Origin: PMG-095 sp037200885
GTDB lineage: Bacteria; Myxococcota_A; Polyangia; Polyangiales; Polyangiaceae
NCBI GenBank assembly: GCA_037200885.1
Contig: JBBCIN010000001.1
Coordinates: 372,001 to 436,000, forward strand
DNA: 64,000 nt
Direction: 5' to 3'
A program made the translations under genes and the position numbers. The notes under the pieces were generated by a model, which saw only the letters and a list, made by a program, of their open reading frames with translations, searched no databases and was not told the origin of the DNA. How positions within the stretch are numbered: position 1 is the first letter of the stretch; every line of letters begins with the position of its first letter. Shown here piece after piece: positions 26,795 through 37,638 of the stretch.

Positions 26795-27510
26795 TCCGCG
26801 CGGCGCTGCGCTCGCTGTTGACGCTCGCGTTGCTGGTCGGAGTCGGCGCCTGCGATGGCGGCGAAATCGTTGTTTTCTCAGCGGTAGCCCAGGCCGGATC
26901 GGCCGCCTCCGAAGCGATGGCTGCATCGGGCGGCAGCGCTGGCGACCACGGCCTCGGAGGATCTCTGGGTGTGGCCGGCGGGAGCGGCGCCGCGATGACC
27001 GGCGCAGCCGGTGGCGACTTGGTCGATAAACCGTGCCAAACCACCGACGATTGCGATCCGGCCTGGCTTTGTCAGAAACAAGATTGTTCGGAGCCCGGTG
27101 GCGTCTGCCTGCCGCGCCCGGTTTCGGACGACGCGGCGCGAGAGCCAGTGTGCGGCTGCGATCACATCACGTATTGGAACGATACCCTTCGGCAGCAGTA
27201 CGGCATTACCGCAAGCGCGGCCGGTGAGTGCAAGTCTGGCGCGCGCACCTGCATCAGCAACGACGATTGTGGTTCGTACGCGAGCTGCGCGCATCTGCTC
27301 TTCAACATGAGCAGCTGTGGCATGCCCGGCACGGGAACGTGCTGGATCACGCCGAATGACTGCCTGGCCACGGACGACAAACCGCACTGGTTGCCGTGCG
27401 CGCCCCCGGGAGATCCGAGTGGACCGCCGCCGCCGTGCCTGACTACATGCGAAGCGGTGCAATCGGGCCGGCCCCATTCGATGTTGCCGCACGACGCGGC
27501 TTGCCCGTGA
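26791..27510 (+). CDS. Cys-rich lipoprotein in the sigma-factor operon
   Basis: 239 residues. Signal peptide with lipobox VGAC (LLTLALLVGVGACDGGEI), then a Gly/Ser/Ala linker. A Cys-rich domain follows with spacings such as CQTTDDCDPAWLCQKQDC, VCGCDHITYWND, which recalls Kazal-like or follistatin-like protease-inhibitor motifs. CISNDDCGSYASC and a Pro-rich end complete it. The start ATG overlaps the previous stop. Anchored in the outer or inner membrane, it is probably an effector or sensor of the operon. The Kazal-like reading is tentative. Confidence 0.78.
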   Translation: MIRAALRSLLTLALLVGVGACDGGEIVVFSAVAQAGSAASEAMAASGGSAGDHGLGGSLGVAGGSGAAMTGAAGGDLVDKPCQTTDDCDPAWLCQKQDCSEPGGVCLPRPVSDDAAREPVCGCDHITYWNDTLRQQYGITASAAGECKSGARTCISNDDCGSYASCAHLLFNMSSCGMPGTGTCWITPNDCLATDDKPHWLPCAPPGDPSGPPPPCLTTCEAVQSGRPHSMLPHDAACP

Positions 27511-27575
27511 CGGTTCAATCAGCCTACACAAAGAGTCACGTAACGAAGTAAAGCCCTTCTCTCCGCTGGCCGCAG

Positions 27576-29516
27576 TTGTTAGGCTTTGCAGAATTGGCTA
27601 GGACCTTTGCCGCCGAAAGCTCAGCGCGTGGCGCGCTTGGTGCTCCTCGCCCGTGGCTCTTGTTGGGCTTCGTTCTGGTTCTCGTCATGGCGAGCTACTT
27701 GCCGGTCCTGGGCGCACCCTTCGTGTGGGACGACCAACACTTGATCGAGCGGACGCCGCTGGTTCAAACCCTGCATCCGTTGCCCGAGTACTTCACACAA
27801 GGCTTTTGGCAAGCCGACGACCTCGCACAAGGACGCATCTACTATCGCCCACTGACCATCCTCAGCTTGGCGCTCGATCGCGCAGCACACGGCAATAGTC
27901 CGGCTGGGTTTCATCTCACCAATCTTGCCTTTCACCTATCTTCGACCGCGCTACTGTTTTGGCTGTTGCGAACCCGAGGTAGCGGGGGCACCGCGTCCGT
28001 GCTCGGAGCCGCGCTCTGGGCGCTTCATCCGCGGCTGACTGAAGCCGTGGCTTGGGTTTCTGGACGAACCGACGTTCTAGCCACATTTTTCGTGCTTTGC
28101 GCGCTGCTCTGTCAAACCGGCAAACGCCTCTGGAGCCGAGTCTCGTGCGGCGCATTCCTATTCCTTGGATTGATGTGCAAGGAGGTCGCTTTGGCCGGCG
28201 TGGCTGCAGTGCTGGTCGCCGAGCTCGCCGCGAACGGCGCCTTTTCGGCGCGTTTGCGGCGGATGCTGCCGACCGCGCTCGCGCTCGCTCTTTATTTGGC
28301 GCTGCGGGAGAACGCGACGGATGTAGCTCGACATCAGACTGCTTCGCTCCAGCATCACTTCGTGCCGGCTGCCGCTGCCGTCGGTCACTACCTAGTGATG
28401 CTGCTCGCCCCTTGGTTTCCGAATCTTCAGATCGGGCGGTTGGATCAGCCAAGTGTGAGCTACGCAGTGCTCGGTTGCGCGGTCCTGCTCGGTGCTGGCT
28501 ATTGGGCCATGCGGCGCGGTGCTCGGGTGCGAAGGGAGCAGCTGGCCCCATTGGCGTTGATCATCGTGGCGTTCGCTTTGGTACTGCACCTCCTGCCGAT
28601 CAGCCTGAACGTGGTTGCTGCCGATCGCTTCTTGTACCTACCGCTCCTGGGGCTGACTCTGCTACTTGCGCCGAGCGGCGAGAGGGCGGGAGGACCATTC
28701 GTCGCTGCCGGATGTGCGGTGCTTGCGGTCTCCTTCGCGGTGGCGACCTTCGTGCGCAGCAATGCCTGGTCGGACGAGGTGGAGCTGTGGACTGCCACCT
28801 ACGACGCCAATCCCAACAACCAAGTGACCGCGTGTGCAGAGCTCGGCCGACTCTACGCGCGCGGCGGCCTTCTCGCGCACGCTTATTCAGTCGACGAGGG
28901 CTGCATCGACACGAGTTACAACCGACGCGTCTTGAGCAACAACGCTGCGGCCGTGTTGGCGCGAAGCGGCCGCTTCGAGGCTGCCATTCGGCAGATCTCC
29001 GGTTTCCGTCCGGAGTTGGGCGGGGAGCCCGTCTTTGGGCTCAATTTGGCGCTTTTCAGCAGTTACCGCAATGACTTCCCGGGCGCGCGCGCGGAACTCG
29101 CCCATGCCTTGGCGGTCGATCCCACCTATGCCGATGCGCTCGAGCTGGTGAAGAAGCTGCCGGAGCTCGAGCGCGACCGCCAGCGCGTCGAAGCCCTGCC
29201 GACGAGCACCCCGCCGGTCCAACGCGCGAGGCTATTGGCGAAAGTCGGACTCATCGAACCCGCGCTGAAAGCTTGGCGAAAGTGCCTGCTCAGCCCCGAT
29301 GCCTCGCGCGCAGAGTTCGAAGAAGGGCTGTGGTTCGCGCTCGCGCAGGGCGATGCGACCACAGTGGAAGACTTTCATCGTCAATACCGGCTCCGCTTTG
29401 CGGAAGGAGGCAACCCGCAATTGGAGTTCGCTTACCAGGCGCAACGCGATCTAGTTCAACGCCTGCTCAGCGCGTGGCCACGACTCGGTTTGACACTCCG
29501 TTCGCTGCCGGGCTGA
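27576..29516 (+). CDS. TMTC-like multi-pass membrane glycosyltransferase (GT-C fold) with TPR-like C-terminus
   Basis: 646 residues. About 10-11 membrane helices lie in the N-terminal two thirds. Characteristic are LGAPFVWDDQHLIERTPLV, IYYRPLTILSLALDRAAHGN, GFHLTNLAFHLSSTALLFWL and LHPRLTEAVAWVSGRTDVLA. These match the O-mannosyltransferase-like TMTC/GT39-related pattern with the WDD acid pair near the first loop. The C-terminal third is helical and TPR-like. Likely it moves a sugar from a lipid carrier to a protein outside the membrane; the substrate is unknown. The start (TTG 27576 or 27594) is uncertain. Confidence 0.78.
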   Translation: MLGFAELARTFAAESSARGALGAPRPWLLLGFVLVLVMASYLPVLGAPFVWDDQHLIERTPLVQTLHPLPEYFTQGFWQADDLAQGRIYYRPLTILSLALDRAAHGNSPAGFHLTNLAFHLSSTALLFWLLRTRGSGGTASVLGAALWALHPRLTEAVAWVSGRTDVLATFFVLCALLCQTGKRLWSRVSCGAFLFLGLMCKEVALAGVAAVLVAELAANGAFSARLRRMLPTALALALYLALRENATDVARHQTASLQHHFVPAAAAVGHYLVMLLAPWFPNLQIGRLDQPSVSYAVLGCAVLLGAGYWAMRRGARVRREQLAPLALIIVAFALVLHLLPISLNVVAADRFLYLPLLGLTLLLAPSGERAGGPFVAAGCAVLAVSFAVATFVRSNAWSDEVELWTATYDANPNNQVTACAELGRLYARGGLLAHAYSVDEGCIDTSYNRRVLSNNAAAVLARSGRFEAAIRQISGFRPELGGEPVFGLNLALFSSYRNDFPGARAELAHALAVDPTYADALELVKKLPELERDRQRVEALPTSTPPVQRARLLAKVGLIEPALKAWRKCLLSPDASRAEFEEGLWFALAQGDATTVEDFHRQYRLRFAEGGNPQLEFAYQAQRDLVQRLLSAWPRLGLTLRSLPG

Positions 29517-29526
29517 ATCAAAATCG

Positions 29527-30822
29527 ATGCCAGACCGCCACCTCGGCCGCGTATCCACCACCGTGACGAAGCTTTATCGAACGTTCGGTCTTTTGCCTTG
29601 GCTCAGCCTTTTGGCGTTTCTTGCCGCGATCGTCGCGCATTCCGTCAGTCGCTTGCCTGGACCGTACACCTGGCTCGAGCCGCTCCGAACGTTCCGTTTG
29701 GTGCTCGCCGAGCCGCGCTTTCCGTTCGCTTTGCTGGCCGTCTACTGGCTCGGCGGTTGGGCTCGCCGGGGAAGCTGGGACACGCAAGGCGCGGGCCGCC
29801 TTTTGGGCCGCGGAGATGGCCTGAGCGCTCTTCGAGCCGCTCTCCTGCCGGGCATCGCGCGCGTGCTCGTCGCGCTGATCGCGGACAAGGTTCTGCTGAA
29901 CTCTTCGCGCGACGTCTTCGACTCGATCGCGCTTGGATTGCTCGGGCTGTCCGTCAATGCACCGCGACTGAATTGGAAGCGGCTCAGCGAGGAAGCCGCA
30001 TACACAGCGGTCTGCTCGACGATCGTGCTGGTCGTCTGCTACGCCTTCACCATTTCCAAGGCGCTCATTTTCATGGGCGGCCGCGAGTTCGATGCCGCGA
30101 TCGTCCATCTGGAATCTGCGTTGTTCGGCTTCGTGCCGCACCGCGTGCTCGCGACTTGGGCCGCGCTGCATCCGCGATTCGTCCAGATGTTCGATTGGAT
30201 TTATTTCCACTGCTTCGAGCACATGGCGCTCACGACGGCACTGCTGGTGGCTTTGCGCCGACGCGGTCAGAGGACCGAGTACCTGGCCGCGCTTGCCTTG
30301 TGTTACTTGATTGGGGGGCTCGCCTACCACCTCTTTCCGGCGCGAGGCCCTGGCTATTTCGAACCCAAATATTTCGAGTATCTGAACGAGAAATCGCTGA
30401 TCACGAACCACATCCGCGCTTGGCTGAAATACAACACTGAAGGTGTATTCAACTGCACGGTCAGCGAAATTCGCACTTGGAATTACATCGCGTGCATGCC
30501 CAGCCTGCACGTCACGCACGAGTTCATCATGCTGTACTACTCGCGCGGTTCGCGACTTGCTTTCGTTCTTTCGGCGACGTTTACCCTGCTGACTCTGCCC
30601 GCGGTCGTCGTCCTCGGGTGGCACTACCCGCTCGATGTGTTGGCGGGCGGGGCCGTCGCTGTCGCGGCAATCGCGGTCGCGCGTTGGCAGACGCGGACGC
30701 TGCTGCCAGCATGCTTCGATCTCGGCGAGGACGAGACGCCCGCGTGCCCGAAGCCGGTGTTGGCCCCGTTTCTGCGGGCCTACCGCGCGGAGCGCCGCGC
30801 GCACACTGCACGTCGAGATTGA
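29527..30822 (+). CDS. PAP2-family phosphatase/transferase (inositol-phosphorylceramide-synthase-like, PAP2_3 type)
   Basis: 431 residues with about eight membrane helices. The phosphatase motifs are spread as in PAP2_3: YHLFPARGPGYFEPKYF, then CMPSLHVTHEFI (motif 2 with His) and LGWHYPLDVLAGGAVA (motif 3 with His/Asp). The family includes the IPC synthases and glucose-6-phosphatase-like lipid phosphatases. It probably acts on phospholipid or polyprenyl phosphate. It starts 10 bp after the TMTC-like gene, so the pair may recycle the lipid carrier made by the glycosyltransferase. Confidence 0.82.
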   Translation: MPDRHLGRVSTTVTKLYRTFGLLPWLSLLAFLAAIVAHSVSRLPGPYTWLEPLRTFRLVLAEPRFPFALLAVYWLGGWARRGSWDTQGAGRLLGRGDGLSALRAALLPGIARVLVALIADKVLLNSSRDVFDSIALGLLGLSVNAPRLNWKRLSEEAAYTAVCSTIVLVVCYAFTISKALIFMGGREFDAAIVHLESALFGFVPHRVLATWAALHPRFVQMFDWIYFHCFEHMALTTALLVALRRRGQRTEYLAALALCYLIGGLAYHLFPARGPGYFEPKYFEYLNEKSLITNHIRAWLKYNTEGVFNCTVSEIRTWNYIACMPSLHVTHEFIMLYYSRGSRLAFVLSATFTLLTLPAVVVLGWHYPLDVLAGGAVAVAAIAVARWQTRTLLPACFDLGEDETPACPKPVLAPFLRAYRAERRAHTARRD

Positions 30823-30858
30823 AGCGGAGTGGCGAATATCACTCCGCTTCAATCTCGA
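30813..30858. terminator. Bidirectional terminator between PAP2 and icd
   Basis: A perfect 18-bp stem (TCGAGATTGAAGCGGAGT and its complement) encloses a 10-base loop GGCGAATATC. The left arm contains the PAP2 stop codon and the right arm ends 11 bp before the icd stop. The symmetry and convergent gene ends make a shared terminator very likely. Confidence 0.85.
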
Positions 30859-30868
30859 TCAAGGCCGC

Positions 30869-33094
30869 TCAGAGCAGCGCGAGGATGTCGTTCAGCGTCT
30901 TGCTCGGGCGGAGCGCGGCGCTGGCTTTGGCTTCGTCCGGCTGGTAGTACCCGCCGATATCGACGGCTTTGCCCTGAGCTTCGACCAGCTCCTTCACGAT
31001 CACGCTTTCGGCTGCGCCGAGCTTGGCTGCGATCGGGGTGAAGTGAGCCTTGAGCTCGCTGTCCTTGTTCTGCGCTGCCAGCTCCTGCGCCCAGTACAAC
31101 GCGAGGTAGAAGTGACTGCCGCGATTGTCGATGCCGCCGACTTTGCGCGAAGGCGATTTGTCGTTCTCGAGGAACTTGCCGTTCGCTGCGTCCAGTGTCT
31201 CGGCGAGGACCTTGGCCTTCTCGTGCTTGAACATGATGCCCACGTGTTCGAAGGACGCGGCCAGCGCGAAGAATTCACCCAAGGAATCCCAGCGCAAGTA
31301 GCCCTCCTCCAGAAACTGCTCCACGTGCTTCGGGGCGGAACCACCGGCGCCGGTTTCGAATAGCCCCCCGCCGTTCATCAGCGGCACGATGGACAACATC
31401 TTGGCGCTGGTACCAACTTCCAAGATTGGGAACAGATCGGTCAAGTAGTCACGCAGCACGTTGCCGGTCACCGAGATCGTGTCCTCGCCCTTGATCAGTC
31501 GCTCGAGCGTAAACTGGGTGGCTTGGGCCGGCGGCAGCACGCGAATGTCGAGCCCCTTCGTATCGTGATCCTTCAGGTATTTGTCCACCTTGAGCAGGAT
31601 TTGCGCGTCGTGTGCGCGCTGCGCATCCAGCCAGAATACGGCCGGCGTAGCGCTGAGCCGGGCGCGGTTCACCGCCAGCTTCACCCAGTCTTGTACTGGA
31701 GCGTCCTTGGTCTGGCAGGCACGCCAAATGTCGCCGGTGTCCACTGCGTGCTCGATCAACACGGTGCCGGCGCTGTCGACGACGCGCACGCTGCCCTTGG
31801 CCGAGATCTGAAAGGTCTTGTTGTGCGAGCCGTATTCCTCGGCGGCTTGCGCCATCAGCCCGACATTCGGCACCGACCCCATGGTCTTGGGGTCGAACGC
31901 GCCGTGCTTCTTGCAGAAGTCAATCGTGGCCTGGTACACGCCGGCGTAGCTGCTGTCGGGGATGACGGCGATCGCGTCTTGTAGCTTGCCCTGGGCGTCA
32001 TACATCTTGCCGCCGGCGCGAATCATCGCGGGCATCGAAGCGTCGACGATTACGTCGCTCGGCACGTGCAGATTGGTGATGCCGTTGTCCGAGTTGACGT
32101 AGGCGAGCACGGGTCCGGCCGCATAGGCGGCTTGGATCTCGGTTTGAATCGCGGCCTGCTCCGCTGCGGGCAGACTTTGGATCTTGCCCAGCAAGTCGCC
32201 GAACCCATTGTTCAAATCGACGCCCAGCTTGCTGAACGTGGCGCCGTGCTTTTCGAACAGGTCTTTGAAGAAAACCCGCACGGCATAGCCAAAGATGATC
32301 GGGTCCGAGACCTTCATCATCGTAGCCTTCAAGTGCAGCGAGAACAGCACGCCCTCGCGCTTGGCGCGGGCGATTTGCTGCTCGTAGAAGGCGACCAAAC
32401 TCGCTTTGCGCAAGACCGAACCGTCGACGATTTCGCCGGCCTTGAGCGGCGTCTTGTCCTTCAAGACCTTGACGGTGCCATCGGCGCCGACGAATTCGAT
32501 TCGGACGTCCGTGGCTGCGGCTACCGTGACCGATTTTTCGTTCGAGAAGAAATCATCGTCGCCCATCGTGGCCACGGTGGTCTTCGAATCGGCTGACCAC
32601 TTGCCCATCGAGTGCGGGTGCTTGCGCGCGTAGTCCTTGACGGCTTTGGGCGCGCGGCGGTCGGAGTTGCCTTCGCGCAGAACCGGGTTCACAGCCGAGC
32701 CCTTGACGCGATCATAGCGCGCTTTGGCGTCCTTCTCGGCGTCGGTCTTCGGCACCTCCGGATAGTCCGGAACTTGAAAGCCGTGCCCTTGGAGCTCGAG
32801 GATTGCTTCCTTCAGCTGGGGCACGGAGGCGCTGATGTTGGGCAGCTTGATGATGTTCGCTTCGGGCTTGAGGGTCAGCGCGCCCAATTCAGCCAGGGCG
32901 TCGGCGACCCGCTGTGCGGGCGGAAGCAGCTCGGAGAACACGGCGAGGATGCGACCCGCGAGCGAAATGTCGCGCGTCTCGACGATCAGGCCTGAATGCT
33001 TGGTGAACGCCTGCACGATCGGCAAGAGGGAATAGGTGGCGAGCGCCGGGGCCTCGTCGGTCTTCGTGTAAATGATGATGGGCTGTGCGGACAT
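30869..33094 (-). CDS. icd: NADP-dependent isocitrate dehydrogenase, monomeric type
   Basis: 741 residues, the size of the monomeric IDH family (about 740) rather than the 400-residue dimeric type. It oxidises isocitrate to 2-oxoglutarate and CO2 with NADP+. Characteristic stretches are MSAQPIIIYTKTDEAPALAT, MGDDDFFSNEKSVTV, LHLKATMMKVSDPIIFG and the ending AKASAALRPSKTLNDILALL. The open frame extends further upstream, but the start at 33094 matches the family N-terminus. It is monocistronic with a terminator directly after. Confidence 0.97.
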   Translation of the reverse strand: MSAQPIIIYTKTDEAPALATYSLLPIVQAFTKHSGLIVETRDISLAGRILAVFSELLPPAQRVADALAELGALTLKPEANIIKLPNISASVPQLKEAILELQGHGFQVPDYPEVPKTDAEKDAKARYDRVKGSAVNPVLREGNSDRRAPKAVKDYARKHPHSMGKWSADSKTTVATMGDDDFFSNEKSVTVAAATDVRIEFVGADGTVKVLKDKTPLKAGEIVDGSVLRKASLVAFYEQQIARAKREGVLFSLHLKATMMKVSDPIIFGYAVRVFFKDLFEKHGATFSKLGVDLNNGFGDLLGKIQSLPAAEQAAIQTEIQAAYAAGPVLAYVNSDNGITNLHVPSDVIVDASMPAMIRAGGKMYDAQGKLQDAIAVIPDSSYAGVYQATIDFCKKHGAFDPKTMGSVPNVGLMAQAAEEYGSHNKTFQISAKGSVRVVDSAGTVLIEHAVDTGDIWRACQTKDAPVQDWVKLAVNRARLSATPAVFWLDAQRAHDAQILLKVDKYLKDHDTKGLDIRVLPPAQATQFTLERLIKGEDTISVTGNVLRDYLTDLFPILEVGTSAKMLSIVPLMNGGGLFETGAGGSAPKHVEQFLEEGYLRWDSLGEFFALAASFEHVGIMFKHEKAKVLAETLDAANGKFLENDKSPSRKVGGIDNRGSHFYLALYWAQELAAQNKDSELKAHFTPIAAKLGAAESVIVKELVEAQGKAVDIGGYYQPDEAKASAALRPSKTLNDILALL

Positions 33095-33228
33095 GGTGGA
33101 AATTGTGCGGATTCTGCCATCTATCGCCGGCCTAGGGAAGTGCAGGCCGCTCGGTGCATCTTCCCGAGCGAGGCCTTGGCGATCGGCCCAGGAAACACGA
33201 TGCCGGCGCCGATTTACCGCGCCAGAGG

Positions 33229-34353
33229 TCAGAACGTACCGACGAGACCGACCGAGCGGAAACCGAACACCGGGGTCACGTGCGGCGTGGACTGCTGGGC
33301 TGATTTGTCGCTCCGGCTCACGTCCAGGATCAAGAAGGTGAAGCCTGCGAGAACGCCCACGCCGCCGCCGACCAGCCCGACAATCCCTAGTTTGGATTGG
33401 TGATCGGCTTCGTTGTCCTTGGACTCGATCTCGTCCTTTTGGACCGGGTCCATGCATTTAGTGCCACCACATTGCTCATAGAGCTTGTCCGAGTCGTTGC
33501 GAGTGCTGCTCGACTTGACCAAATAATAGGCACCCACGCCGGCGCTCACTGCCCCGAGCCCGAACGAGACGACCGAGGCGATCAACAGCCCAGGGCCGTG
33601 CCCTTTCGAGCGATCGGCACTGGCGCCTTCTGGCGAAGGTGAGGCTGCGCCGCCGACTGGCACCGCCGCCACCGTGGTCGGGCCGGTCGCGGCCGGCGTC
33701 GGCTGCGCGCTCGTCGCTGCGGGTCGCGCGGCGACCGCTGGAGCAGCCCCAGTCGAGTGTAGCTTGAGCGTGACGGTCAGCTTGGCAGCCTCGGCCAGCC
33801 TGACCGTGACCGGCTCACTCGTGATCGTCGGGCCGCTGGCCTTGAATACGTGTTCACCCGGATCGGCAGGCAGCGGAATGCCAATCATCGCGGCTGGCAA
33901 GGCGGTGCCGTCCATTTGGACACTGACGTCAGGGGCGGTCGTGGCACCTTGGAGCGTGACGGTGACCGATGGCAGCCGGTCGTCCAGCGCGTCTTGCTCT
34001 TGCTCGGCCGCTGCTTGCGCGCTCACGAAGGCCTTCGGCGCGTTGGCGGCCAGTGTCTCGCGGGTGATCTTGAGGTAAGTCTCGTGGGCCGCAACCAGCC
34101 GACCAAGCTTGGCTTGAGCGCGAGCCATGAACAGCAGATGGGTCGGGGAATGCACGAGTTGTTCGGCGCGCGACAAGTAGTCGATGGCCTTCTCGTACTT
34201 GCCCGCGTCGAACGCCGCGCGCCCGTTGTTGGCCGCGTCGCGCGCCGTGGCTCGTTCCAAATCAGTCTGCGCGAACGCGCTGTGTGCCACCATCAGTACA
34301 CAGACGCCAGATATCAAGCAGGGGATTGTACGCATTGCCGTTTCGCGCAGCAT
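33229..34353 (-). CDS. Secreted or membrane TPR protein with two C-terminal membrane helices
   Basis: 374 residues. A signal peptide (LISGVCVLMVAHSAFAQ) is followed by a TPR-like part (about 35-115; NNGRAAFDAGKYEKAIDYLS, LFMARAQAKLGRLVAAHETY). A beta-rich middle (about 125-205) resembles a PEGA-like module, and an Ala/Pro linker follows. Two helices (LLIASVVSFGLGAVSAGVGAYYL and IVGLVGGGVGVLAGFTFLIL) flank a charged segment with a Cys pair (YEQCGGTKCMDP). I recognise the architecture as common in myxobacteria but not a function. Start could be ATG 34335 instead. It is 35 bp after the MFS gene and may be its co-transcript. Confidence 0.75.
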   Translation of the reverse strand: MLRETAMRTIPCLISGVCVLMVAHSAFAQTDLERATARDAANNGRAAFDAGKYEKAIDYLSRAEQLVHSPTHLLFMARAQAKLGRLVAAHETYLKITRETLAANAPKAFVSAQAAAEQEQDALDDRLPSVTVTLQGATTAPDVSVQMDGTALPAAMIGIPLPADPGEHVFKASGPTITSEPVTVRLAEAAKLTVTLKLHSTGAAPAVAARPAATSAQPTPAATGPTTVAAVPVGGAASPSPEGASADRSKGHGPGLLIASVVSFGLGAVSAGVGAYYLVKSSSTRNDSDKLYEQCGGTKCMDPVQKDEIESKDNEADHQSKLGIVGLVGGGVGVLAGFTFLILDVSRSDKSAQQSTPHVTPVFGFRSVGLVGTF

Positions 34354-34388
34354 CGTAGGGCACTGGCATCATTCCTGCCAAGGGAAAC

Positions 34389-35675
34389 TCAGGGGCTCGC
34401 CGATTGCCGCGCGGCGGCTGGGTCATCCCGGCGAAAAACGAAGGCGAACACCACGAATAAGCTCCAGAGCAGCGCCAGTGAAAAGAGCATGGCTTCGCCG
34501 CCGCGTTCTTCGAACAGATAGCTCGAAGCGAACGGCCCGAGCAGCATCCCTGCTGCGTAGAAAGCGTTGTAAATCGAGGTGCTGCGTTCGTACTCGGTGG
34601 GGTGCGCAACCACACCTTGAAGCGCCAAGCTCACGGGCGAAATGCTCGCCAGGCTGGCCCCCGCAATGAAGACGGCAACGCACATTGCTGGGTAAGAGTC
34701 GAGATACACGAAGCCGAGCACCATCGTCATTCCGATGATGCCGAGGATACGCATCAAATAGAGATGTCCGTAGCGATCTCCGAGGCGCCCCGCGTAGTTC
34801 GAGAAGAGCAGCATTCCACCTGCGAAATAGGCGGGGATGACGATGGTCTGCGACTCGGTAATGCCCTTTCGCTCCATCAGATAGAGTGGCAGAAAGAGCA
34901 CCACGCTGGCCTGAAAATAACCGTACGCGAAGGTGCCGAAGCACGAAGTCTTGATCCGCCAGAGCAGCGCGAGCGCGCTGCTGCCCTTGGCGATCGCGGC
35001 CATCGGATGATCTTCGTGAAGCTCACCACGAACGTCCGGCGCCAAGCGCAGCAGCACATAAGCGCTGGTGCAGATCGCGATCACACCCGCCAAAATGAAG
35101 GCGAATTCCAAAGGTAAGATCTTCGTGCAGGCATACGCGAGGAGCGGCCCGCCGACGTACCCACAGGCCACCGCGATGGCATACAAACTGGTGGTAAAGG
35201 CTTTGTTTTCCTTGCCCGATCGCGCAAGTAGGATCGACTCGGAGCTCACCCAGACGCCCACCGAGCAGGCGCCATCGAAGAAACGCAAGACCGCGAGTGC
35301 CCAAAACGTGTGCGTGAACGGGAACAGAACGACGGCGGCGGCATACCCGGCTAGCGAGATCGCCAGCATGTACTTGGCTGAGAACCGCCGCACCAGCGGC
35401 CCCATGGGCAGCGAAAACGCGACGATGCCCGCCGCGAACCAGGCTGCGAGCTGACCGATGTCCAGCTTGCTCACCCCATGCGTAGTCAGAAATCTAGCGA
35501 TCACCGAGATGGCGGTGCCGTAAGCCACGCCGAGCGCGAGCGTGATGCGATAAATGCGCCAAACGTTCTTGTCCGGCACGCGCTGAACGAAGCTTCGAAA
35601 AAATGCGGCGCCCTCGGTATTCTTGCCGGGGCGCCGCATTTCCGTCACGAGCTCCGTCGATACGGGCTCACTCAT
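34389..35675 (-). CDS. MFS transporter
   Basis: 428 residues with 12 predicted helices. MFS signs are GRLGDRYGHLYLMRI between helices 8 and 9 and LVRRFSAKYMLAISLAGY between 2 and 3. The substrate is unknown. The ATG at 35675 follows GAGGCGGG and lies six bases after the stop of the HgdB-like gene, so it is very likely on the same transcript as the activase system. That makes it a candidate importer or exporter for that system's substrate or product. Drug or sugar export remains possible. Confidence 0.88.
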   Translation of the reverse strand: MSEPVSTELVTEMRRPGKNTEGAAFFRSFVQRVPDKNVWRIYRITLALGVAYGTAISVIARFLTTHGVSKLDIGQLAAWFAAGIVAFSLPMGPLVRRFSAKYMLAISLAGYAAAVVLFPFTHTFWALAVLRFFDGACSVGVWVSSESILLARSGKENKAFTTSLYAIAVACGYVGGPLLAYACTKILPLEFAFILAGVIAICTSAYVLLRLAPDVRGELHEDHPMAAIAKGSSALALLWRIKTSCFGTFAYGYFQASVVLFLPLYLMERKGITESQTIVIPAYFAGGMLLFSNYAGRLGDRYGHLYLMRILGIIGMTMVLGFVYLDSYPAMCVAVFIAGASLASISPVSLALQGVVAHPTEYERSTSIYNAFYAAGMLLGPFASSYLFEERGGEAMLFSLALLWSLFVVFAFVFRRDDPAAARQSASP

Positions 35676-35681
35676 CCCGCC

Positions 35682-37589
<1,908 letters not shown>

Positions 37590-37638
37590 GGTGCTTATCT
37601 CCCTGGAATCTTGCTGTTCGCTCTAGAAAAACCGTTTT

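Noticed and set aside
29518..30852. Minus-strand frame of 444 codons
   Set aside because: Antisense to the PAP2-family gene, Arg/Gln-rich with no motif.
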